48,410 nt of DNA from Streptomyces pseudovenezuelae (GTDB lineage: Bacteria > Actinomycetota > Actinomycetes > Streptomycetales > Streptomycetaceae), in NCBI RefSeq assembly GCF_001513955.1, contig NZ_KQ948152.1, forward strand, positions 480,041 through 528,450, written 5' to 3'. The position numbers were made by a program, and so were the translations under genes. Shown here piece by piece: positions 30,096-37,583 of this stretch. Below the pieces are notes generated by a model. It did not search any database, was not told the DNA's origin, and saw only the letters and a list, made by a program, of their open reading frames with translations. How positions within the stretch are numbered: position 1 is the first letter of the stretch; every line of letters starts with the position of its first letter.

Positions 30096-30701
30096 ATGAT
30101 CTTCGGGCGTTCTGAGCGCGGCAAGCCGCCGGTCGAGCCCGTCACGCTCAAGATCCTGGTGGCCGGCGGCTTCGGCGTGGGCAAGACCACGTTCGTGGGC
30201 GCGGTCAGCGAGATCAGGCCGCTGCGCACCGAGGAACTGCTGACCGAGGCGGGCCGCCCCGTCGACGACACCAGAGGCGTGGAGAGCAAGCGCACCACCA
30301 CCGTCGCCATGGACTTCGGGCGGATCACCCTGCGCGAGGACCTGGTGCTGTACCTGTTCGGCACGCCCGGGCAGGAGCGGTTCTGGTTCATGTGGGACGA
30401 GCTCTCCGAGGGTGCCCTCGGAGCCGTCGTGCTCGTCGACACCCGCCGCCTGGAGGACTGCTTCGCCGCCGTCGACTACTTCGAGCGGCGCTCCATCCCC
30501 TTCCTCGTGGGCGTCAACTGCTTCGAGGGAGCGGCCCGTTACCCCGAGGAGGCCGTACGGCAGGCCCTCGACCTCGACGAGGACGTCCCCGTCGTGCTGT
30601 GCGACGCCCGGGACAAGCAGTCCGTCAAGGACGTACTCGTGGGCGTCGTCCAGCACGCGATGGCGTACTCGGCGCGGCACCGCCAGAGCGTCACGACCTG
30701 A
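30096..30701 (+). CDS. cvnD: Conservon small GTPase CvnD
   Basis: This 201-residue Ras-like/MglA-like GTPase has the P-loop GGFGVGKTT (residues 24-32), the switch II motif LFGTPGQERFWFMWDELS and VNCFEGA in the position of the base-recognition loop. CvnD is the G-protein component of the conservon signalling complex. It starts at ATG 30096 with GGAGACGAG upstream. It is separated from cvnC by 399 bp, so it may need its own promoter. A strong terminator follows. Confidence 0.95.
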   Translation: MIFGRSERGKPPVEPVTLKILVAGGFGVGKTTFVGAVSEIRPLRTEELLTEAGRPVDDTRGVESKRTTTVAMDFGRITLREDLVLYLFGTPGQERFWFMWDELSEGALGAVVLVDTRRLEDCFAAVDYFERRSIPFLVGVNCFEGAARYPEEAVRQALDLDEDVPVVLCDARDKQSVKDVLVGVVQHAMAYSARHRQSVTT

Positions 30702-30711
30702 GACGACGGGT

Positions 30712-30747
30712 GCGGCCCGTACCCCCGCCGACAGGGGTACGGGCCGC
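30712..30747. terminator. Terminator between convergent cvnD and glpK
   Basis: Fourteen-base arms GCGGCCCGTACCCC and GGGGTACGGGCCGC pair perfectly around an eight-base loop. The position between convergent genes makes it a bidirectional terminator. Confidence 0.9.
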
Positions 30748-30773
30748 GGCTCGACGGCACTGCGCGCGCGTGC

Positions 30774-32285
30774 CTAGTTCTCGCCCTCCTCCTCCCAGCC
30801 GAAGCTCTTCTCCACGGCCTTGCGCCAGTTGTGGTACTGGCGGTCCCGGACGGACGCCTCCATGTCCGGCGTCCACTCGACGTCCTTCTGCCAGTGGGCC
30901 TTCAGCTCGTCGAGGTCGTTCCACACTCCTGTGGCGAGCCCGGCCGCGTACGCGGCGCCGAGGCATGTGGTCTCGGAGACCTTCGGCCGCACCACCGGCA
31001 CGTCGAGCACATCCGACTGGTGCTGCATGAGCAGGTTGTTCTTGGTCATGCCGCCGTCCACCTTCAGGGTGGTGATCCGCACCCCGGAGTCCTGGTACAT
31101 GGCGTCCACGACCTCACGCGTCTGCCAGCTCGTCGCCTCCAGCACGGCCCGCGCGAGGTGCGCCTTGGTGACGTACCGCGTCAGGCCGGTGACGACCCCG
31201 CGCGCGTCCGAACGCCAATAGGGCGCGAACAGGCCGGAGAAGGCGGGCACGATGTACGCGCCGCCGTTGTCCTCGACACTGGCCGCGAGCGGCTCGATCT
31301 CGTCGGCGGTACGGATGATGCCGAGCTGGTCGCGGAACCACTGGACCAGGGCGCCCGTGATGGCGATGGACCCCTCCAGGCAGTAGACGGGCGCCTCACC
31401 GCCGATCTTGTAGCCCATCGTCGTGAGCAGGCCGTTTTTCGACGGGACCGGCCGGTTGCCCGTGTTGAGCAGCAGGAACGAGCCCGTGCCGTACGTGTTC
31501 TTGGCCGTGCCCACGTCGTAGCAGGCCTGCCCGAACACCGCGGCCTGCTGGTCGCCCAGCGCCGACGCCACGGGCACACCCGAGAGCTGGCCGACCGCGG
31601 TGCCGTAGACCTCGGCGGACGACCGGATCTCGGGCAGCACGGCCTCGGGCACGTTCATCGCGGACAGGATGGACTGGTCCCACTGGAGCGTCTCCAGGTT
31701 CATCAGCATGGTCCGCCCGGCGTTGGTCACGTCCGTGACGTGCCGGCCGCCGTCCGTACCGCCGGTGAGGTTCCAGATCAGCCAGGAGTCCATGGTGCCG
31801 AAGGCGATCTCGCCGTTCTCGGCACGCGCGCGCAGTCCCGGCACGTTGTCGAGCAGCCAGGCCGCCTTCGGCCCCGAGAAGTAGGTGGCCAGCGGCAGTC
31901 CGGTCTGCTCGCGGAAGCGGTCCTGGCCGTCCGCGCCGCCGAGCCGGCGGGTCAGGGCCGCGGTCCGGGTGTCCTGCCAGACGATCGCGTTGTGCACCGG
32001 CTTGCCCGTGGCGCGGTCCCACAGGACCGTCGTCTCGCGCTGGTTGGTGATACCGAGCGCGCTGAGCTGGTCGGCGCGCAGCCCGGCCTTCGCGATCGCG
32101 CCGGCGACCACGGCCTGCACCTTGGACCAGATCTCGGTGGCGTCGTGCTCCACCCAGCCGGGCTTGGGGAAGATCTGGCGGTGCTCGCGCTGGTCGACGG
32201 CCACGATCGCGCCGTCCTGGTTGAAGATGATGCAGCGGCTGGAGGTGGTGCCCTGGTCGATGGCGGCAACGAACTTGTCCGTCAT
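30774..32285 (-). CDS. glpK: Glycerol kinase
   Basis: This 503-residue FGGY-family kinase phosphorylates glycerol to glycerol 3-phosphate. Visible motifs are AIDQGTTSSRCI (phosphate 1), WVEHDATEIW, GITNQRETTVLWD, GTMDSWLIWNLTGG, GDQQAAVFGQ, TYGTGSFLLLNTG and the adenosine-site DGGMTKNNLLMQ. Length is normal. It starts at ATG 32285 with GGGGAC upstream. It lies downstream of glpF across a 144-bp repeat-filled spacer. glpD and a GylR-type regulator, which often accompany these genes in Streptomyces, are not beside it. Confidence 0.97.
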   Translation of the reverse strand: MTDKFVAAIDQGTTSSRCIIFNQDGAIVAVDQREHRQIFPKPGWVEHDATEIWSKVQAVVAGAIAKAGLRADQLSALGITNQRETTVLWDRATGKPVHNAIVWQDTRTAALTRRLGGADGQDRFREQTGLPLATYFSGPKAAWLLDNVPGLRARAENGEIAFGTMDSWLIWNLTGGTDGGRHVTDVTNAGRTMLMNLETLQWDQSILSAMNVPEAVLPEIRSSAEVYGTAVGQLSGVPVASALGDQQAAVFGQACYDVGTAKNTYGTGSFLLLNTGNRPVPSKNGLLTTMGYKIGGEAPVYCLEGSIAITGALVQWFRDQLGIIRTADEIEPLAASVEDNGGAYIVPAFSGLFAPYWRSDARGVVTGLTRYVTKAHLARAVLEATSWQTREVVDAMYQDSGVRITTLKVDGGMTKNNLLMQHQSDVLDVPVVRPKVSETTCLGAAYAAGLATGVWNDLDELKAHWQKDVEWTPDMEASVRDRQYHNWRKAVEKSFGWEEEGEN

Positions 32286-32313
32286 GACGTCCCCTTCGTC
32301 GGTTCCTGCACGA

Positions 32314-32439
32314 GCTTCGTTTCACGAGGGCTGCGTTTGCCGGAGGGCTGCGTTTCCAAAAGACGTGTTTCACACGGGCGGGTCTCAGAAGGCCTTGTCC
32401 CAGCGGGTCTTGACTCAGGCGGCCGTGTCTCAGAAGGCC
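32314..32439. repeat. 15-17 bp minisatellite at the glpF stop codon
   Basis: On the minus strand a 15-bp unit close to TGAGACACGGCCTTC starts at the glpF stop and is repeated with decay. Plus-strand units are 32423-32437, 32408-32422, 32393-32407, 32378-32392, 32363-32377 and 32348-32362, with two further 17-bp units to 32314. GTCTCAGAAGGCC recurs exactly at 32382 and 32427, and GAGGGCTGCGTTT at 32326 and 32343. It fills nearly all of the glpF-glpK spacer. Confidence 0.8.
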
Positions 32440-33155
32440 GCGTTGAAGATCACCCCGGACAGGGCCCCGCCGATCAGCGGTCCCACCACCGGGATCCACG
32501 CGTAACCCCAGTCCGAGGTGCCCTTGTTGGGGATCGGCAGCAGGGTGTGGACGATGCGCGGGCCCAGGTCACGGGCCGGGTTGATGGCGTATCCGGTGGG
32601 CCCGCCGAGCGACAGGCCGATGCCGACCACCAGGAAGGCGACGACGAGGACCGCGGTCCCGGACTCGCCCAGGCCCTTGGTGAGTCCGAAGGCCAGGATC
32701 GGCAGGACCAGGCCGACGGTCGCGATGATCTCCGTGACCAGGTTCGCCACCGGATTGCGGATCGCCGGGGCGGTGGAGAAGATCCCGAGCGTGGGCTGGG
32801 CGAGCTCCTCCTCGGCGTTGGCCCGGAACTGCGCGTAGTAGGTCAGCCAGCACAGGACCGCCCCGAGCATGGCGCCGACCATCTGCCCGGCGATGTAGAC
32901 CGGCACCTGGTCCCAGTCCCCGGTGTCGACGGCGATCCCGATCGTGACGGCGGGGTTGAGATGCCCGCCGGACAGCGGCGCGGCCGTGTACGCCCCCGCC
33001 AGCACGCCGAAGCCCCAGCCGAACGCGATGACGACCCAGCCGGCGTCCTTCGCCTTGGAGTAGTTGAGTACGACGGCGGCGACCACGCCGGCGCCGAAGA
33101 GGATCAGGATCGCCGTACCGATGACCTCACCGAGGAATACGTCTCCGTTGCTCAT
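32430..33155 (-). CDS. glpF: Glycerol facilitator (MIP/aquaglyceroporin)
   Basis: This 241-residue channel has six membrane spans and two half-helices: HLNPAVT with NPA at 67-69, and INPARDLGPR with NPA at 192-194. Asp196 after the second NPA is diagnostic of glycerol facilitators rather than water-only aquaporins. It starts at ATG 33155 with AGGAG six bases upstream. It is the first gene of a glpF-glpK operon. The 3' end feeds into a stop-codon minisatellite. Confidence 0.96.
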   Translation of the reverse strand: MSNGDVFLGEVIGTAILILFGAGVVAAVVLNYSKAKDAGWVVIAFGWGFGVLAGAYTAAPLSGGHLNPAVTIGIAVDTGDWDQVPVYIAGQMVGAMLGAVLCWLTYYAQFRANAEEELAQPTLGIFSTAPAIRNPVANLVTEIIATVGLVLPILAFGLTKGLGESGTAVLVVAFLVVGIGLSLGGPTGYAINPARDLGPRIVHTLLPIPNKGTSDWGYAWIPVVGPLIGGALSGVIFNAAF

Positions 33156-33524
33156 GGCGGCTCCTAGGCCCTGGCCCGGGACGTTCCCGCCCCGGTCCCG
33201 TGCAGGGTTGCGGTTCCCTTGGCGAACTGCCGAGGCCAGGGAGGATCCCGCGCCCCGCCCGGCGTCCGCGACGAGCGTGCCGTCGCAGCCGAATCGCCTG
33301 TGGGGGTATGGGCCGTGGCTCGTGAGGGGCCCGCGCGGCGTGGTGCCTGGAACGCCGAGAATGTACGGCGATGTCGACCGACACCCGAAGTGTTCACCGG
33401 GCCCCGGGGAGCGTCAAGGTCGCCGACGGCAACGGTTGGGGCGGTCGCCCGAACCGACTTGCTCGACCGGCTCGGGACCGGCCGAGCCCCTTTCGAGCCG
33501 GGCGCCGCCTCGCCGGACGCTCCG
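33156..33524. promoter_or_regulatory. 369-bp region upstream of glpF
   Basis: No gene is seen. It should hold the glpF promoter, but no confident -35/-10 pair or GylR-like repeat stands out. A hairpin with arms GGCTCGG (33469-33475) and CCGAGCC (33482-33488), followed on the plus strand by CCTTT, lies just downstream of the EAL-GGDEF gene. It may terminate transcription on either strand. Confidence 0.4.
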
Positions 33525-35165
33525 TCAGCCCCTCCCCGGCTCCGCCACCGCATACCCCGCCGAAGGCGCCTGGGGCCCCGTCCCGCGCCGGATCTCGTGC
33601 CCCGGCAGTCCTGCCCGCCCCACGACCCAGCTCGGGCCGCTGAGCGCCTTGGCGGCCTTCTTCAACGGCGCCAGACAGGCGGCCGCCTCCCGATGGTCCG
33701 CCACACTGCCCGGCAGGCACACCACGGTGGCCAGGGACAGCGTCACCTGCAGCCCGCCCGCGGCCCAGGGCGCGTCCAGCACGGCGGCGGCCTGCGGAGG
33801 CAGTTCCTCCGGATCTGACAGCACCAGGAAGTCGTCCCCGCCGATGTGCCCCACGCGCGCGGTGCCGACCGCCGAGCGCAGCAGCGTCCGTCCCACCTCA
33901 CGGATCAGCTCGTCGCCCGCCGCGAAGCCCGCCCCGTCGTTGACCTGCTTGAAGTGGTCGATGTCCAGCCAGCTCAGCGCGAACGTCCGGCCGACGGCGA
34001 TACGCCGGTCCACCTCGTCCGTGATCGCGTCCGAACCGGGCAGCCGCGTCAGCGGGTTGAGGCCGGCCGCCTCCTCCACCCGGGTCTCGCTCAGCGCCCG
34101 TACCAGATCCGCGAGCCGCACGACTCCCACGCAGCGGCCGAACCGGTCGACCACGGCGACGTCGTCCGACGTACGGTCCCGGTCCCCGACGGCGACCACG
34201 TCCAGGACCTCCCAGGCGGTCGCGTCGACGCCCACCGTCCGCGGCGGATCGCCGAGTTTGGCCGCGGGGCGGTCGGCGTACAGGGCGTGTCCGTAGCGCC
34301 CCGACATCGACAGCAGGAAGCGGGACCGGTGCACCGAGCGGAACGGCACCCCCTGCCGGTCCACGAGCAGCACCCCGGACACGTCGGGCGACCCGGTCAG
34401 CAGGGCCCGCACCTGCCCCGCGGACGCGGTGGCCGGCAACAGGGCGGCGGGGCGCACGAACTCCCGTACCGAGGGACCGGACCGCGGGGGCGCCGCATCG
34501 GCGGGGGAGCGGGGCGGAACGTACACCTCCGCCGCGGGCAGCCGGGACGGCGGCGCGAACAGCGCGCCCTGCGCCAGCTGCGCACCGGCCGACAGCGCGG
34601 CCTCGTACTGCAGTTCCGTCTCCACGGCCTCCACGCACAGGAGCGCTCCCAGCTCGTCGCACAGGGTCCGCATCGCCCGCACCGCCGAGGGCCGGACCAG
34701 CAGCGACGCGTCCAGCTTCACGAGGTCGGGAGACATGTCGACAAGGAGTCTCAGGGGTACGTCCCCGTCGCCCACGCCGTCCGCGCTGATCCGGAAACCC
34801 TGCTCCCGCAGTTCGGCGAGCGCCTCCAGCAGTGCCTGGTGCGGCACATGCGTGTACGGCGGCCCCACGTCGAGCGTGACCTCCCACGGCAGCCGCCCCA
34901 CGTCCCGCACCGCGTGGTGCAGCGGGGTGAGGCCGCCGAGGTCGGCGAGCGTGCCCGCGAACACGTTGACGTGCAGCGGCAGCAGGGTTTCCCTGCGCGC
35001 CGCCGCCCTCAGCGCCAACACGGCGAGCTGTCCGTCCAGTTCGGGGTCGCGGCGGGCCTCCGCGAGGATGTCGCCGCTCTCCGGGCGCGCGAGTATCTCC
35101 AGCCCGGCGACTCCGCCGGTGGCCAGATTGACCACAGGTTGGAACGCGAAGCGGAGAGTGTCCAT
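33525..35165 (-). CDS. EAL-CBS-GGDEF signalling protein with degenerate active sites
   Basis: This soluble protein of about 546 residues has an N-terminal EAL-like domain (about 1-220), a pair of CBS-like repeats (about 245-375; VSGVLLVDRQGVPFRSVHRSRFLL and VVDRFGRCVGVVRLADLVRAL) and a C-terminal GGDEF domain. The EAL signature reads EILARPE instead of EALLR, and the acidic motif after it is LDVGPPYTH. The GGDEF motif is GGDDF (442-446), with WLDIDHFKQVND upstream. Phosphodiesterase activity is therefore doubtful and cyclase activity uncertain; it may be a c-di-GMP or nucleotide sensor. ATG 35165 is chosen; GTG 35177 or TTG 35210 would extend it, and no start has a clear ribosome site. Confidence 0.82.
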   Translation of the reverse strand: MDTLRFAFQPVVNLATGGVAGLEILARPESGDILAEARRDPELDGQLAVLALRAAARRETLLPLHVNVFAGTLADLGGLTPLHHAVRDVGRLPWEVTLDVGPPYTHVPHQALLEALAELREQGFRISADGVGDGDVPLRLLVDMSPDLVKLDASLLVRPSAVRAMRTLCDELGALLCVEAVETELQYEAALSAGAQLAQGALFAPPSRLPAAEVYVPPRSPADAAPPRSGPSVREFVRPAALLPATASAGQVRALLTGSPDVSGVLLVDRQGVPFRSVHRSRFLLSMSGRYGHALYADRPAAKLGDPPRTVGVDATAWEVLDVVAVGDRDRTSDDVAVVDRFGRCVGVVRLADLVRALSETRVEEAAGLNPLTRLPGSDAITDEVDRRIAVGRTFALSWLDIDHFKQVNDGAGFAAGDELIREVGRTLLRSAVGTARVGHIGGDDFLVLSDPEELPPQAAAVLDAPWAAGGLQVTLSLATVVCLPGSVADHREAAACLAPLKKAAKALSGPSWVVGRAGLPGHEIRRGTGPQAPSAGYAVAEPGRG

Positions 35166-35295
35166 CCAGGAGCGCACGGGAGCATGATGGCGCCCGGCGA
35201 CCACGCCCAAGCCCAGTTCACGAGACGTTCACGCAGGATTCCCGGGTGCTCACACAGCGTAGGGGAAACCCTTTCTCCGGACCCGGCCCGGCCGG

Positions 35296-36486
35296 TCATC
35301 TCACCGCGATCACCGCCGACCCGTGCCCGAACAGCCCCTGGTTCGCGGTGATTCCCGCCCGTGCGTGCTCCACCTGGCGGTCGCCCGCGGCACCTCGCAG
35401 CTGCCAGGTGAGCTCACACACCTGGGCGATCGCCTGGGCCGGCACCGCCTCGCCGAAGGAGGCGAGCCCACCACTCATGTTGACGGGTATGCGCCCGCCG
35501 GGCGCTGTCGCTCCCTCGCGCAGGAGCTTGGCGCCCTCGCCCTGCCCGCACAGCCCGAGGTCCTCGTACCACTGCAACTCCAGGGCGGTGGACAGGTCGT
35601 AGACCTCCGCGAGGGAGAGATCCTCCGGCCCGAGCCCCGCCTCCTCGTAGGCCGCGCGCGCGATCGACGCCCGGAACGTCTCGGCGGCGGGCTCCACCCC
35701 GGCGGCGGAGTCCGTCGCGATGTCCGGCAGATCCAGCACCGTGTTCGGATACGTCGGTGTGACCGTCGACACCGCCCTGATGCGCACGGGCTCGGTCACG
35801 CCCCGGCGACGCGCGAACTCCAGGCTGGAGAGCACCAGCGCCGCCGCGCCGTCGGAGGTGGCGCAGATGTCGAGCAGCCGCAGCGGATCGGCGACCACGG
35901 CGGAGGCCGCGACCTCTTCCGCGGTCACCCGCTTGCGGTAGCGCGCGTTCGGATTCAGCGCGCCCAGAGCCGAGTTCTTCACCTTGACCTGCGCGAAGTC
36001 CTCCACCGTGTCGCCGTGCACCGCCATGCGCCGGCGCGCGTACAGCCCGAAGTAGGTCGGATTGGTCGCGCCGAGAATCCGGAACCGCAGCCAGTCCGGG
36101 TCGTCGGGGCGGTCGCCGCCCGCGGGCCGGAAGAACCCCTTGGGAGCGGCGTCGGCACCCACCACGAGCACCACGTCGGCCAGTCCCGCCAGGATCTGCG
36201 CCCGCGCGGCGGCCACCGCCTGCGCCCCGGACGCGCAGGCCGCGTACACGCTGGCGACCCGGGCCCCCTGCCAGCCCAGCGCCCTGGCGAAGGTCGCCCC
36301 CGCCACATGGCCCGGATAGCCGCCCCGCACGGTGTCCGCGCCGACGACCGAACCGACGTCCCGCCACTCCAGGCCGGCGTCGGCCAGGGCCGCGCGAGCC
36401 GCCGCCACGCCGTACTCGACGAAGCCGCGCCCCCACTTGCCCCATGGGTGCATGCCCGCGCCGAGCACCGCCACCTCTCCCGTCAT
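35296..36486 (-). CDS. SCP-x-type thiolase / lipid-transfer protein
   Basis: This 396-residue thiolase-fold protein belongs to the sterol carrier protein x / acetyl-CoA acetyltransferase group. The nucleophilic cysteine is Cys84 in SVYAACASGAQAV. Later motifs are EVYDLSTALEL, NMSGGLASFGEAVPAQA and the C-terminal GLFGHGSAVIAV. Such proteins act with an OB-fold/zinc-ribbon partner in thiolytic or retro-aldol steps of acyl-CoA breakdown, including steroid side chains. The start ATG 36486 overlaps the stop of the OB-fold gene (ATGA), supporting a two-protein complex. The exact substrate is unknown. Confidence 0.9.
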   Translation of the reverse strand: MTGEVAVLGAGMHPWGKWGRGFVEYGVAAARAALADAGLEWRDVGSVVGADTVRGGYPGHVAGATFARALGWQGARVASVYAACASGAQAVAAARAQILAGLADVVLVVGADAAPKGFFRPAGGDRPDDPDWLRFRILGATNPTYFGLYARRRMAVHGDTVEDFAQVKVKNSALGALNPNARYRKRVTAEEVAASAVVADPLRLLDICATSDGAAALVLSSLEFARRRGVTEPVRIRAVSTVTPTYPNTVLDLPDIATDSAAGVEPAAETFRASIARAAYEEAGLGPEDLSLAEVYDLSTALELQWYEDLGLCGQGEGAKLLREGATAPGGRIPVNMSGGLASFGEAVPAQAIAQVCELTWQLRGAAGDRQVEHARAGITANQGLFGHGSAVIAVR

Positions 36487-36929
36487 GCCGTCACCCCCGT
36501 CGGCCGCCACCGCCACGTCGTCCAGACCGTCTCCCCGTCCTCATGGAGCACCCCGGGGACGACCTCCACCTCCGCGCCCACGGCCAGATCGGCGACGGTG
36601 ACCCCGGGAACCGCCTGCCCCAGCACCACGATCCGCTCGGCGGCCAGCTCCACAGCGATCAACGTGCACGGCTCCCACGGAAGTTCCGGATCGGTCACAT
36701 ACGGTGACGGAGGCCGGTACCGGCTGTCCGTGTACGACCAGACCCGGCCGCGCCGCGAAAGGGGAATCTCCGCCAGATCGCCACCGGCGCATCCGGGGTT
36801 GCGGCACCAGTTGTCCTCACGCGGGAAGAAGACCGAGACGCAGGCGGAGCAGCGGGTTCCGAGCAGTGTGAAGTCGTCTGCGTCACCGGCGAACCACCCG
36901 GCGACCACAGGTGTGTGCGTGCGCGGCAC
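36483..36929 (-). CDS. Zinc-ribbon OB-fold (DUF35-type) partner of the thiolase
   Basis: This 148-residue protein has a rubredoxin-like zinc ribbon with Cys27, Cys30, Cys42 and Cys47 (CSAC ... WCRNPGC) and then an OB-fold (GRVWSYTDSRYRPPSPYV to the end). DUF35/OB-fold proteins bind acyl-CoA and complex with SCP-x thiolases. It starts at GTG 36929 with GGGGAGGG four bases upstream. It is the first gene of the pair, with a 17-bp palindrome 20 bp upstream that probably regulates it. Confidence 0.92.
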   Translation of the reverse strand: MPRTHTPVVAGWFAGDADDFTLLGTRCSACVSVFFPREDNWCRNPGCAGGDLAEIPLSRRGRVWSYTDSRYRPPSPYVTDPELPWEPCTLIAVELAAERIVVLGQAVPGVTVADLAVGAEVEVVPGVLHEDGETVWTTWRWRPTGVTA

Positions 36930-36948
36930 AGGCCCTCCCCTGCCGAGA

Positions 36949-36965
36949 TCTGACGGGTCGTCAGA
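36949..36965. promoter_or_regulatory. 17-bp palindromic operator upstream of the thiolase operon
   Basis: TCTGACG-GGT-CGTCAGA is a perfect inverted repeat between the divergent OB-fold and Nudix genes, 20 bp from the OB-fold start. The size and spacing suit a TetR-family repressor, often a regulator of acyl-CoA catabolism. No such regulator gene is in the window. Confidence 0.6.
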
Positions 36966-37043
36966 AGTGTGGCACGGGCGGCCGCAAAGCGGCAGAGGGC
37001 CCGGCGGAACCGGAACAGCTGATGATCGGATACAGTCCGCGGC

Positions 37044-37580
37044 GTGTCCGAAACTCAGCACTCCACCCCCAACTCCACGCCCGGCTCCCACTGTTCGAGC
37101 TGCGGAGCGCCCTACGGAGAGGGTGTCGCGGGCTGGCCCCGCACCTGTCCCGTGTGCCACACCGTCGCGTACCGCAACCCCCTGCCGGTCGCCGTCGCAC
37201 TCCAGCCCGTGTACGACACCCAGGGCACCGCCCTGGTCGTCATCACCCGAACCGTGGCACCCGCGCGCGGAGGCATCGCGCTGCCCGGCGGCTTCATCGA
37301 CGACCGCGAGGACTGGCGGCACGCCCTGGTCCGCGAGCTCAAGGAAGAGACCGGCATCGAGTCGGCCGCCCGCGACGTACGGCTCGTCGACGCACTGAGC
37401 TCGCCCGACGGCCACCTTCTGCTGTTCGGGGCGCTGCCGGAGCGTCCCGCCGAGGGTCTCCCGCAGTCCGCGGCCACGGACGAGACGGAGGGCTGGCACC
37501 TCCTGCGCCGGGCGGAGGAACTCGCCTTCCCGCTGCACACGCTGGCCGTCCGGGCCTGGTTCGAGGGCCGCTACCTCTGA
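37044..37580 (+). CDS. Nudix hydrolase with N-terminal zinc ribbon
   Basis: This 178-residue protein has a four-cysteine zinc ribbon (Cys17, Cys20, Cys35, Cys38) and a Nudix domain. The Nudix box, GGFIDDRED then RELKEETGI (about 82-105), matches GX5EX7REUXEEXGU exactly, so it should be an active pyrophosphohydrolase. Zinc-ribbon Nudix proteins resemble the NudC/NADH-pyrophosphatase layout, but substrate cannot be assigned. It starts at GTG 37044 with no strong Shine-Dalgarno. Its stop lies three bases from the convergent GH31 stop. Confidence 0.93.
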   Translation: MSETQHSTPNSTPGSHCSSCGAPYGEGVAGWPRTCPVCHTVAYRNPLPVAVALQPVYDTQGTALVVITRTVAPARGGIALPGGFIDDREDWRHALVRELKEETGIESAARDVRLVDALSSPDGHLLLFGALPERPAEGLPQSAATDETEGWHLLRRAEELAFPLHTLAVRAWFEGRYL

Positions 37581-37583
37581 CTC

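Noticed and set aside
27345..30680. Minus-strand frame of 1111 codons across the conservon
   Set aside because: It spans four well-defined plus-strand genes and encodes repetitive Arg/Gly-rich sequence.
32314..32439. CRISPR array
   Set aside because: The repeat units are 15-17 bp, contiguous and degenerate, with no unique spacers and no cas genes.
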